From Nostoc sp. LEGE 12450 (lineage in GTDB: Bacteria > Cyanobacteriota > Cyanobacteriia > Cyanobacteriales > Nostocaceae), in NCBI RefSeq assembly GCF_015206895.1, contig NZ_JADEXU010000092.1:1-32684 (forward strand): DNA of 32,684 nt, read 5' to 3'. Positions 7,474 to 14,394 of this stretch are shown one piece after another. Position numbers and translations under genes: made by a program. Below the pieces are notes generated by a model, which saw only the letters and a program-made list of their open reading frames with translations, searched no databases and was not told the origin of the DNA. Position 1 is the first letter of the stretch; every line of letters begins with the position of its first letter.

Positions 7474-8412
7474 TCAAATATTATCTGTTGCTTCAATCAA
7501 AGCACTACGAATTCCTGGTTCACTCATCGAATGCCCAGCATCAGAAACCACTATAAATTCTGCTTCTGGCCAAGCTCGATGTAATTCCCAAGCTGATATC
7601 ATTGGACAGACTACATCATAGCGTCCCTGAACAATTACAGCCGGAATATGGCGGATACGGTCTACATTTAAGAGTAATTGATCTTCTGTTTCAAGAAAGC
7701 CCTTATTCATAAAGTAATGGCATTCAATACGTGCGAAAGCTGAAGCAAATTCGCTCTCGCCAAACTTTTGCATGAGTTCTGGGTCTAAAAAAAGTCTACT
7801 GGTACTAGCTTCCCAAATTGACCAAGTACGCGCCGCTGCTAATTGAATTTCTAAATCGGGACTGGTCAAGCGTTTGTAATATGCTGCGATCATATCATCA
7901 CGTTCTGCGATCGCAATTGGTTCGACATAAGCTTCCCAAGCATCAGGGAAAATATAGCTAGCGCCCTCTTGGTAAAACCATCGCAACTCTTTTTGCCTCA
8001 GCATAAAAATACCACGGAGAATTAATGCCGTGCAGCGAGAAGGATGGGTTTGGCTGTAGGCTAATGATAAAGTGCTACCCCAACTACCACCGAAAACCGC
8101 CCACTTTTCTATACCTAAATGTTGGCGTAGTTTTTCGATATCACTGACTAAATCCCAAGTGGTGTTTTCTCGTAATTCAGCATGGGGCGTACTTTGACCA
8201 CAACCACGCTGGTCAAACATCACTATCCGCCATTTTTCTGGGTGGAAATATTGCCGATAAAAAGGTGGACATCCACCACCAGGTCCACCATGCAGCAAAA
8301 CGATGGGTTGACCTTGGGGGTTTCCTGACTCTTCAAAATGAATGGTATGTAGGTCGGAAACCTGTAAACTACCTTGTCGGTAAGGCTCGATCGCTGGGTA
8401 AAGTTCTCGCAT
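7474..8412 (-). CDS. pip: Proline iminopeptidase
   Basis: Cytosolic alpha/beta-hydrolase that removes N-terminal proline from peptides. It has 312 residues, the usual length of the S33 peptidase family. The oxyanion-region motif HGGPGGG is at 41-47, the nucleophile elbow GGSWGS has Ser110, and the other two triad residues are Asp266 (GRYDVVCP) and His294 (DAGHS). The cap-domain region with WSIWE is present. The start is ATG at 8412; I see no strong Shine-Dalgarno. It ends about 150 bp before the DUF4232 gene start and shares no obvious operon. A GC-rich folded repeat lies just upstream at 8463-8524. Confidence 0.95.
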   Translation of the reverse strand: MRELYPAIEPYRQGSLQVSDLHTIHFEESGNPQGQPIVLLHGGPGGGCPPFYRQYFHPEKWRIVMFDQRGCGQSTPHAELRENTTWDLVSDIEKLRQHLGIEKWAVFGGSWGSTLSLAYSQTHPSRCTALILRGIFMLRQKELRWFYQEGASYIFPDAWEAYVEPIAIAERDDMIAAYYKRLTSPDLEIQLAAARTWSIWEASTSRLFLDPELMQKFGESEFASAFARIECHYFMNKGFLETEDQLLLNVDRIRHIPAVIVQGRYDVVCPMISAWELHRAWPEAEFIVVSDAGHSMSEPGIRSALIEATDNI

Positions 8413-8462
8413 TTTAGAAATTTTATCAGTAATGTTGTCATAAACCGCAGAGTCACAGAGAA

Positions 8463-8524
8463 GCCAGTGCGCCCTTGCGGTTCCGCGACTACGCTCTTAG
8501 CGTTCCTGCGGGGTAGCAACTGGC
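8463..8524. repeat. Folded GC-rich repeat upstream of pip
   Basis: GCCAGT at 8463 and ACTGGC ending at 8524 bound a GC-rich segment whose arms pair imperfectly (GCG-CCC-TTGCGG against CTGCGGGGTAGC). Its base composition differs sharply from the AT-rich flanks. It looks like one of the dispersed Nostoc repeats, and it lies between the pip start and the yciI gene. Confidence 0.5.
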
Positions 8525-8618
8525 GCAGCGCTGAGAAAAATTAAGATATTTTACGAGTCACCTTGAAAGGGCTACTCCTAAAAATATCTTGATTCGCTCA
8601 GGAGCTTTGATTATTCCC

Positions 8619-8632
8619 AATCCAAAATCCAA
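8619..8632. repeat. STRR heptamer pair (AATCCAA)2
   Basis: There are two tandem copies of AATCCAA about 25 bp before the yciI-like start. It is a minimal STRR run, and I see no regulatory meaning. Confidence 0.45.
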
Positions 8633-8657
8633 ATTTATTATGAGAGGTCGCAAGTAA

Positions 8658-8924
8658 ATGCCGTGGTTTGTCAAAATTGAAGAAGGGAAAGTAGATAAAC
8701 CTACCTTTGACCAATATGTACCTGCCCACAAAGCCTACATCCAGGATTTGATTGCTAAAGGACACAAAGCACGAACAGGCTATTGGGCAGAACAAAGAGG
8801 CGGAATGTTGCTGTTTGAGGCAGCCTCTAAGGAGGAAGCAGAAGCAATTGTCGCTGATGACCCGTTGGTAAAACACGGCTGCGTCAACTATCAACTTTAC
8901 GAATGGCGAATTGTTATGGAATAA
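8658..8924 (+). CDS. YciI family protein
   Basis: Small cytosolic protein of the YciI / dimeric alpha-beta barrel family, 88 residues, whose biochemical role is mostly unknown. The family features are visible: an N-terminal strand (MPWFVKIEEGK), a conserved histidine in VPAHKAYI (His24), the GGMLLFEA strand, and the late ADDPLVK turn followed by a terminal strand ending WRIVME. GAGAGG at 8642-8647 lies ten bases before the ATG. It lies directly upstream of the SRP RNA gene on the same strand, with 35 bp between them. That RNA probably has its own promoter. Confidence 0.88.
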   Translation: MPWFVKIEEGKVDKPTFDQYVPAHKAYIQDLIAKGHKARTGYWAEQRGGMLLFEAASKEEAEAIVADDPLVKHGCVNYQLYEWRIVME

Positions 8925-8948
8925 CACACACTTACTGGTTTTTCATGT

Positions 8949-8954
8949 TATGCT
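8949..8954 (+). promoter_or_regulatory. Possible -10 box of the SRP RNA gene
   Basis: TATGCT lies 7-8 bases before the expected 5' end of the SRP RNA, in the short gap after the yciI-like stop codon. I find no convincing -35 box at a 16-18 base spacing. Confidence 0.4.
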
Positions 8955-8960
8955 TTTAGA

Positions 8961-9058
8961 AGACCTGGATCTATGCGATTGCAACACCCAAATCTTGTCA
9001 GAACCGGAAGGTAGCAGCAACACGGGAGGCTTGTAATAGGCGTAGTCTCCGGGTCGCC
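8961..9058 (+). ncRNA. ffs: Signal recognition particle RNA (4.5S/scRNA)
   Basis: RNA core of the signal recognition particle. It binds Ffh and targets nascent membrane proteins to the membrane. The universally conserved domain IV is visible at about 8995-9018: TCAG-A-ACCGGAAGGTAGCAGC with a GGAA tetraloop and the symmetric internal-loop bases AGCAG. The ends GACCTGGA (8962-8969) and TCCGGGTC (9048-9055) pair over eight positions with one G-U wobble, giving a hairpin of about 97 nt, the small bacterial form. A T-run at 9062-9066 follows. A TATGCT -10-like box lies just upstream. Exact ends are good to a few bases. Confidence 0.93.
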
Positions 9059-9083
9059 CTATTTTTAGGAGCGGTCAGCAACA

Positions 9084-9467
9084 ATGGCTGGTTTTGGAGA
9101 TATTGTTCAAAAAGCTTTTTACCTCGGTGTTGGATTAGCTTCTTACGCAGGTGAGAAAGCAGGGGGGAAATTAGCCCAAGTGCGATCGCAAGTCCAAAAA
9201 CTGGCAGATGAAATGGTGGCAAAGGGCGAAATGAACACAGAAGAAGCCCGTCGCTTTGTTGAAGAAATGATGAAGCAAGCCCAACAAGCCCAACCATCTG
9301 CTGAAACCTCCGAAAAAACACCTCCTTCGGAACCTCGCCGCATTGAAATTTTAGAGGAAGATGAAGAACCAACGGTGAAAGAGGGATCAAGTGATGAGAA
9401 TGTGGATAAATTGCGTCAAGAAGTGCTAGACCTGCAAAACGAGTTAAAACGATTGCAACGCGATTAA
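9084..9467 (+). CDS. Phasin-like coiled-coil protein
   Basis: Predicted small helical protein of 127 residues resembling phasin / polyhydroxyalkanoate granule-associated proteins as annotated in cyanobacteria. The N-terminal part (GDIVQKAFYLGVGLASYAGEKAGGKL) is amphipathic, and residues 30-75 form a Lys/Glu/Gln-rich helix with a run of Met and Gln (EEMMKQAQQAQ). Residues 75-105 are Pro/Glu-rich and probably disordered. The last 20 residues (VDKLRQEVLDLQNELKRLQRD) are a clear heptad coiled coil. No polyhydroxyalkanoate synthesis genes are nearby, so a role at granules is not shown. AGGAG at 9067-9071 precedes the ATG by 12 bases, directly after the SRP RNA terminator T-run. Confidence 0.75.
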   Translation: MAGFGDIVQKAFYLGVGLASYAGEKAGGKLAQVRSQVQKLADEMVAKGEMNTEEARRFVEEMMKQAQQAQPSAETSEKTPPSEPRRIEILEEDEEPTVKEGSSDENVDKLRQEVLDLQNELKRLQRD

Positions 9468-9626
9468 TAAAAAGTATTTTTTACTCGATATAACTGGCAA
9501 TAGTGGCACTTTGACATGGCACTTCATATAGAAACTTGATAAAATACATTGCCTAGTGTGTATTCTAGTGCTTCCACCCAGATAACACAAAGCGTCCTGT
9601 TTATAGCCTGCAAAGGTGTCAAGTTT

Positions 9627-10025
9627 ATGGAACAGTGGCAAAAGGATTTAGCAGAAATCGTTGAAACAGTGGCTGATGAAGTAGAGCGTTTCTTCCTGGG
9701 AATGAGTGAAATGGTTGACGCTTTTTTTGAGCTAACGGAAGAAATTACTGAGCAAGTCCCTAATATTGTTACTGAAGTCGATCAGTATTTACAGGATTTA
9801 GCTGAACCAATGTTGGAGGCTTACTGGGAACTGGAAGACATGGTAGCAGATGTAGATTCAGGTTTTCCTTATTCAGTTGAACCTACAGCTGAAAAAAATC
9901 CTGCATGCATTGGTTGTACTCATTACCACGGTCAAGTTTATAGTGGTAATTTGTTAGTTTGTGCCATGCATCCCCACGGTTGTGAAGATGAGAATTGTCC
10001 AGACTGGGAGAAGGAAGAGTATTGA
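9627..10025 (+). CDS. Cys/His-rich protein of unknown function
   Basis: I do not recognise a named family; it is probably a conserved cyanobacterial protein. From ATG 9627 it has 132 residues. I chose that start because AAAGGTG lies eight bases upstream; the open frame before it (back to 9549) has no coding look. Residues 1-75 are acidic and helical, with repeated EITEQV / VDQYLQDLAEP segments. Residues 94-124 hold a metal-site-like cluster: Cys94, Cys97, His99, His101, Cys112, His115, His117, Cys119 and Cys124, in the arrangement C-x2-C-x-H-x-H ... C-x2-H-x-H-x-C-x4-C. A zinc or iron-sulfur site is an inference. It lies between the phasin-like gene and queF on the same strand, with gaps of 160 and 82 bp. 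Confidence 0.8.
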   Translation: MEQWQKDLAEIVETVADEVERFFLGMSEMVDAFFELTEEITEQVPNIVTEVDQYLQDLAEPMLEAYWELEDMVADVDSGFPYSVEPTAEKNPACIGCTHYHGQVYSGNLLVCAMHPHGCEDENCPDWEKEEY

Positions 10026-10100
10026 GGGGGGAGTAGAAACGCGAAAAATCTTTGTCTGTACAAAATTAATAAAAAAACGTAAAGATAAGTAAAATAACCA

Positions 10101-10121
10101 ATGACAAATGACAACTGACAA
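10101..10121 (+). repeat. STRR (ATGACAA)3 overlapping the queF start
   Basis: Three tandem heptamers, ATGACAA ATGACAA CTGACAA, run across the queF start. The second copy supplies the ATG at 10108 and the third encodes codons for T-D-K. This is a typical STRR run that has ended up at a translation start. Confidence 0.8.
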
Positions 10122-10506
10122 ATTCCCTGAAATGAAGTATGGTGAACGCGACATTGCGGAAGGTAAATTAATTACCTTTCCAAATCCGCGTGTTGGGAGA
10201 CGATATGACATTAATATTACTTTGCCGGAATTTACTTGTAAATGTCCGTTTTCTGGCTATCCTGACTTTGCGACAATTTACGTCACATATATACCTGATG
10301 AACGGGTAGTAGAATTGAAGGCGCTTAAACTTTACATTAACAGTTACCGCGATCGCTATATTTCCCACGAAGAATCTGCCAACCAAATTTTGGATGATTT
10401 TGTGGCTGCTTGCGAGCCGTTAGAAGCCACTGTGAAAGCAGATTTTACGCCTCGTGGCAATGTACATACTGTGGTTGAAGTGCGTCATCATAAGTACCCA
10501 TCATAA
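10108..10506 (+). CDS. queF: NADPH-dependent preQ0 reductase QueF
   Basis: Reduces 7-cyano-7-deazaguanine (preQ0) to preQ1 with NADPH in queuosine biosynthesis; cytosolic. It has 132 residues, the short unimodular (YkvM-type) form of the tunnel-fold family. The nucleophile Cys46 and the general acid Asp53 lie in CKCPFSGYPDF, the equivalents of Bacillus subtilis Cys55 and Asp62. The QueF signature ELKALKLY is at 69-76, and the conserved HE pair is His87-Glu88. The N-terminal MTTDK is encoded by an STRR repeat, so the real start could instead be the ATG for Met9 (EMKYGERDI). I see no preQ1 riboswitch upstream. No other queuosine genes are in the window. A palindromic repeat at 10545-10575 lies downstream. 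Confidence 0.96.
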   Translation: MTTDKFPEMKYGERDIAEGKLITFPNPRVGRRYDINITLPEFTCKCPFSGYPDFATIYVTYIPDERVVELKALKLYINSYRDRYISHEESANQILDDFVAACEPLEATVKADFTPRGNVHTVVEVRHHKYPS

Positions 10507-10544
10507 AAACTTTGGGTATTGCTGAATGGGGATATGAATCTGGA

Positions 10545-10575
10545 TGTAGAGACGTTGCAATGCAACATCTCTACA
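10545..10575. repeat. Palindromic small dispersed repeat
   Basis: TGTAGAGACGTTGCA at 10545-10559 and TGCAACATCTCTACA at 10561-10575 pair over 15 positions with a single mismatch, leaving one base between the arms. The same core is recognisable in the hairpin at 1775-1821. It is a frequent type of dispersed hairpin in Nostoc genomes (general knowledge). Its place 39 bp after the queF stop suggests it could also end transcription. Confidence 0.75.
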
Positions 10576-10697
10576 AGGATTCTGAAATTACGCAAAATTA
10601 TTTTTCATACCGCAATCAGCAACGCAAATTTTGGTTTGTAGTGAAGACAAACATTTTTACTCAGGTTTATTAAGCGGACACGATCTAAACTAAAAAC

Positions 10698-10820
10698 CAA
10701 TACGGTTCAGTTAAGGCTAAAACTTTGTTATCCAAGTCAATTTTTTAACGAACCGCCAAGGCGCAGAGGACGCAGAGAGAAGAAAGAGAGAGAAAACAAT
10801 TGCTTAACTGAACTGTATTG
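10698..10820. mobile_element. MITE-like element, 123 bp, 17-bp terminal inverted repeats
   Basis: CAATACGGTTCAGTTAA at 10698-10714 is mirrored by TTAACTGAACTGTATTG at 10804-10820, with one mismatch. The inside carries an Ala/Gly-type purine-rich stretch (GCGCAGAGGACGCAGAGAG) typical of Nostoc repeats, and no ORF. The element at 32449-32518 has the same ends with a different, shorter interior. Two copies with shared ends and no coding capacity suggest a non-autonomous transposable element. I see no clear target-site duplication. Confidence 0.6.
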
Positions 10821-10832
10821 AACTAAAACTAG

Positions 10833-11927
10833 TTATTCTGCAATTCTGTTTGCAGCAGATTTTACTTGAAGTACAACTTTTTTAGATAAAGGAATATATC
10901 CGAGTTCCAAACTGGATTTTTGCCCCTCAATCAAAGCCCAATCAATAAATTTTTTTAGCGCTTTACCTTTGACTCGGTTTGGATATTGCTGATAAGTTAA
11001 AACCCAGCTATAAGTAACGATGGGATAAGACCGGGAACCTGTAGGATCGTTGATAAAAGCAATCAAGTTATCGGCAGGTAACTTTACTGACTCCAAGGTT
11101 TGAGCTACAGATTCTGGTGTCGGCGTAATATAATTACCAAATTTATTTTCCAAAGCAGCCACAGGGAGTTTATTTTGTTTGGCGTAGACGTATTCTACAT
11201 AGCCAATAGCTCCTGGGATCTGTTGTACTAAGGCAGTAACACCTTCGTTACCCTTTCCACCAATTCCCACTGGCCAAGCGACAGCTTTACCTGCTGCAAC
11301 TTTGCTGTTCCATTCTGGACTTATAGCACTTAGATGTTGCGTCAACACACTTGTAGTTCCACTACCATCAGTGCGGTGTACAACCTGAATTGGTAAATTG
11401 GGCAAATTTACGCCTGGATTAGCTACAGCTATTCTCGGATGATTCCAATTCGTAATTTTTCCGAGAAAGATATCTACATAAACTTGGCGTGATAGCTTTA
11501 AACCATTTGGCAGATTGACTGGAGGTGACTGGGGCGCGGACGCGAGGTTGTAAGCTAGCACTATGGAACCAGCAGTCATGGGTAAAGCAATCACTCCCCT
11601 TTTTATCTTAGCTGCCTGTTCATTTGTAATTCCCACATCACTAGCTGCAAAGTCTACAGTACCTTCAATAAGCTGTTGCACCCCAGCGCTGCTTCCTATA
11701 GCTTGATAGTTAATTTCCACATTGGGATTTTGCTGGTTGTAATCTGAAAGCCAGCGTTCATACAAAGGCGCAGGAAAACTTGCCCCAGCGCCAACAAGAG
11801 AAACACGATTGATTTTTTTATTATCGGCAGTGCAAGAAGCGATACTCAACAATATAGCGATTACGGGTAGTAGGCAAACCCGTCGTTTAAATTGAAGTTG
11901 AGCAGATATACAAAACTTTAGTTCCAA
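10833..11927 (-). CDS. pstS: PstS-type phosphate-binding lipoprotein
   Basis: Periplasmic substrate-binding protein of a phosphate ABC transporter, 364 residues. The signal peptide ends in the lipobox SIASC with Cys32 as lipid site. Phosphate-ligand regions are conserved: GAGASFPAP at 46-54, the SSAG turn at 79-82, AASD near 95, and RTDGSGTT at 185-192. The length fits the PstS/SphX family. The open frame starts at a TTG (11927) with no clear ribosome binding site; no ATG is available before the signal peptide, so the exact start is uncertain. No pstC, pstA or pstB is adjacent, so it is an orphan that would have to work with a permease encoded elsewhere. I looked for a cyanobacterial Pho box upstream and did not find one. 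Confidence 0.92.
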   Translation of the reverse strand: MELKFCISAQLQFKRRVCLLPVIAILLSIASCTADNKKINRVSLVGAGASFPAPLYERWLSDYNQQNPNVEINYQAIGSSAGVQQLIEGTVDFAASDVGITNEQAAKIKRGVIALPMTAGSIVLAYNLASAPQSPPVNLPNGLKLSRQVYVDIFLGKITNWNHPRIAVANPGVNLPNLPIQVVHRTDGSGTTSVLTQHLSAISPEWNSKVAAGKAVAWPVGIGGKGNEGVTALVQQIPGAIGYVEYVYAKQNKLPVAALENKFGNYITPTPESVAQTLESVKLPADNLIAFINDPTGSRSYPIVTYSWVLTYQQYPNRVKGKALKKFIDWALIEGQKSSLELGYIPLSKKVVLQVKSAANRIAE

Positions 11928-12000
11928 TGCTTAATAATTTTCCAATCTGTAGCTGTGTAGGTGCAATTAATTGTAAAACGAGGAAAATAAATTTGAAATA

Positions 12001-12042
12001 CAAAGGTACGCAAAGTTTTCAATTATGCTATGCGTACCTTTG
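12001..12042 (-). terminator. Terminator hairpin of the ccdA-ccsB unit
   Basis: CAAAGGTACGCA (12001-12012) and TGCGTACCTTTG (12031-12042) are perfect 12-bp inverse complements around an 18-base loop. They lie immediately past the ccsB stop codon. A modest T-rich tract follows on the minus strand (TATTTC). It may also insulate pstS. Confidence 0.65.
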
Positions 12043-12045
12043 CAT

Positions 12046-13443
12046 TTAAACTTCAATAGCCGTCTCTTTATCCTCAATTTTTGGCTCTGAACTAAGCCGA
12101 TCTAAAATTTCTAAAACCTCTTGTTCAAAAGCAACTTGGGCGCGATTAGTTTTGCCACCAACATATAAGAGATCGCCTTTTTGCAATGCCCATATTTGTG
12201 AATGAGAAAAGTAACTCATCACCACGCCCAACATTAGTAAACCAAATCCTGAGTAAACAATTGGTATGCCTGGATCGGCTTTAATTTGTAAGCCAGTGCT
12301 GCCAATAACATCCAGAATTTTCAACTTCACGCCATTGACTTCGGTTGACATCCCAGCGCGGACAGTATCAACTAATTTACCCTTGGGATCATAAATTAAT
12401 ACCATCCCTTGCAAGTCTTTGGCTAATAAAGAGACACCCTCACTCAAATCAGGTTTAGTAGGAACCCACGTACCCCAAATGCGCCCTTGTCCTTTGGTGT
12501 TCAATAGCGCCATTGGTAATTGGAAAATCGGGCTGTTGTTAAATTGGACGCGAACACCTGCAATTCCCCAATCAGTTTGGTAGAAGGTTATGCCTCGATA
12601 GCGCAGAGGCTCGTTAACAAAAATCTTCTTATGGTCAACTTCCTCTCCCTGCTTATTTAAAACAGACATATCGGAATAAAATTGATCGATGCCGCCAGAT
12701 GGAGTGTAGTCAATCCAAAAACGATTGACGCGCACAGACCAATCTTTCGAAACTTGGGCAGCTAAAGGACCAGCATCGACAATATTTGTCACTTGAAATG
12801 TATCGCCACTGGCAATAATTTCTTGTGCCATAAACCCAGTCATCGCCCCCCAAATTCCCCCTATTAGAATAGCTACGATACCAATATGAACGATAATTGG
12901 GCCAATCCGTCCGACTATTCCTTTGCGAGCGTAGAGGATATTTTCTTTTTCTTGATCTGGAAAAATTTTATAGCGGCGTTTCTGTAATAGTTGGCTGAGA
13001 GAATTTAGAGAACCATTATCTAGTTCTGCACTTAAAGCTAATTTTTGAAATTGCCGTGGTTCTTCGTAATATTTCCAGCGCTGGGCGGCTTTTAAAGCTG
13101 GTAACTGTCGGGTAAAAGAACAAGCAGTTAAGCTAGTACCAAATAAGATGAGTAATGCTAGAAACCACCAAGTACGATATACATGGTCTAACCCAACTAC
13201 CTGAATTACCTTCCAAGTTAAGAAACCAAATAAAGCTGGATGTTCTGGGTAGTTAGCCTGATAAAATGCGGGTGACTGACCTTGCTCAATTACAGTACCA
13301 GTGGAGCTAAAGATTGCAATCAATAGCAGTAGTGCGATCGCTAGTCGTAAGTTAGTCAGTACGGGCAAAAGCTCTTGCCGTAAGAACTTGCCAGGTATTG
13401 CCCACCATTTTAATTCTTTGGACGCTGAATCTTCTAAAGTCAT
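12046..13443 (-). CDS. ccsB: Cytochrome c biogenesis protein CcsB (ResB/Ccs1)
   Basis: Thylakoid or plasma membrane component of the system II cytochrome c synthetase. With CcsA it delivers and ligates heme to apocytochromes such as cytochrome f and c6. It has 465 residues. Hydrophobic segments lie near residues 28-50 (LTNLRLAIALLLLIAIFSS), 85-105 and 175-205 (IGPIIVHIGIVAILIGGIWG, with the conserved VHIG histidine), and near 395-415 (GFGLLMLGVVMSYFSHSQIWA). A large lumenal domain lies between the third and fourth. This is the ResB architecture. The start is ATG at 13443. It lies 29 bp after the ccdA stop and is surely co-transcribed. A hairpin terminates the unit at 12001-12042. CcsA is not in the window. 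Confidence 0.95.
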   Translation of the reverse strand: MTLEDSASKELKWWAIPGKFLRQELLPVLTNLRLAIALLLLIAIFSSTGTVIEQGQSPAFYQANYPEHPALFGFLTWKVIQVVGLDHVYRTWWFLALLILFGTSLTACSFTRQLPALKAAQRWKYYEEPRQFQKLALSAELDNGSLNSLSQLLQKRRYKIFPDQEKENILYARKGIVGRIGPIIVHIGIVAILIGGIWGAMTGFMAQEIIASGDTFQVTNIVDAGPLAAQVSKDWSVRVNRFWIDYTPSGGIDQFYSDMSVLNKQGEEVDHKKIFVNEPLRYRGITFYQTDWGIAGVRVQFNNSPIFQLPMALLNTKGQGRIWGTWVPTKPDLSEGVSLLAKDLQGMVLIYDPKGKLVDTVRAGMSTEVNGVKLKILDVIGSTGLQIKADPGIPIVYSGFGLLMLGVVMSYFSHSQIWALQKGDLLYVGGKTNRAQVAFEQEVLEILDRLSSEPKIEDKETAIEV

Positions 13444-13472
13444 TACGTGTAAAATCTAACAAAGTATTGATA

Positions 13473-14213
13473 TTAAAAACTGCCAAGGGGAATCCGAGAA
13501 ATTAAGGAAAACACACCGAATCCTACCAACAGCGCCCCGCTAACTGGGTTAATCCAACCAGACCAGCGACGCAATTCTAGTAATTTTTTAATTGAAGCTG
13601 TAAAAGTACCCGCCAAAATCAATGGTGCTACATAACCGGCTGTGTAAGAAAGTAGCAAAACAGCACCTAAAATTAAGTCTTGTGTATTCGCAATCCAACC
13701 CAGTAAACTGGCTAAAACAGGCGTGCTACAAGGAGATGCAACTAAGCCAAAAGTCAGCCCCAGTAAATAAGAACGCAATCCTATAGGTAAATCTTGCGAA
13801 ATCCAATTCGTTTCGCCCAAGGATGGAAATTGCAGAGGTAGTGCTTCTAGTAAGTTCAGCCCCATGAGAATGGCAATAATGCTGACGATAATCGGCAAAC
13901 CAATTCCCACTTGTCCATAGACTTTTCCTACCAAAGCTGCTATTATACCCATCCCTGCTAACGTAGTTGCTAATCCTAAAGCAAACCAAGTTGATTGGGC
14001 AGCTGCTTGCAAGCGGTTTTTGGCTTCATAACCACCGATGTAACCAATGGTAATTGGCAGCATAGAAAGCATACAGGGTGTAAGACTCGTGAGCAAGCCG
14101 GCTACAAAGATAATACCAACACTGACCACGCTAAGGTGTGCCAGTTGGTTAGAAACGAGGCTGTTGGCAAATTGTTCTAGTTGGTAAATTTGGGTTTGCA
14201 GGTTATCAAGCAT
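13473..14213 (-). CDS. ccdA: Cytochrome c biogenesis protein CcdA
   Basis: Membrane thiol-disulfide transporter that carries reducing power across the membrane to keep the heme-binding cysteines of apocytochrome c reduced. It has 246 residues and six hydrophobic helices. The two redox cysteines are in TPCMLSMLP (Cys47) and SPCSTPVL (Cys162), the hallmark of the short DsbD-type CcdA. There is no periplasmic thioredoxin or DsbD domain. The start is ATG at 14213. It is first in a two-gene unit with ccsB (29-bp gap), which fits system II maturation. The promoter lies in the 180-bp gap shared with the divergent giant kinase gene at 14395. Confidence 0.95.
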   Translation of the reverse strand: MLDNLQTQIYQLEQFANSLVSNQLAHLSVVSVGIIFVAGLLTSLTPCMLSMLPITIGYIGGYEAKNRLQAAAQSTWFALGLATTLAGMGIIAALVGKVYGQVGIGLPIIVSIIAILMGLNLLEALPLQFPSLGETNWISQDLPIGLRSYLLGLTFGLVASPCSTPVLASLLGWIANTQDLILGAVLLLSYTAGYVAPLILAGTFTASIKKLLELRRWSGWINPVSGALLVGFGVFSLISRIPLGSF

Positions 14214-14394
14214 GGGGAGTTTATGAGCGGGAAATGCTTACTCTGCTTGAATTGTAGCTTATTTTTGTCTGTAGAGTCAGCAGAAGTGATTATCTGAAGC
14301 TGATATCATCTAAATTTCATCTGGCCAAAGAAATGTATCTAAAATACAATTAAGCTCGAATTATCTCGGAAGAAGCACGGCTGGAGCATTTAGC

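Larger units (their letters stand above)
10507..10832. other. Intergenic region made largely of repeats
   Basis: Between queF and pstS there is no gene. The stretch holds a palindromic small repeat at 10545-10575 and a 123-bp element with 17-bp terminal inverted repeats at 10698-10820. About 120 bp of AT-rich sequence without recognisable signals lies between them. Confidence 0.6.

Noticed and set aside
8223..8519. Minus-strand open frame overlapping the start of pip
   Set aside because: It is a shifted frame of pip plus repeat sequence; pip has full catalytic motifs and explains the region.
10026..10107. preQ1 riboswitch before queF
   Set aside because: No compact hairpin with an A-rich tail pairing to a ribosome binding site could be found; the leader is a short AT-rich stretch and an STRR repeat.
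11928..12000. Pho box upstream of pstS
   Set aside because: No tandem CTTAACC-type direct repeats are present in the short leader.
14335..14347. NtcA-like site GTA...TAC before the giant kinase gene
   Set aside because: The half-sites are seven bases apart instead of the required eight.
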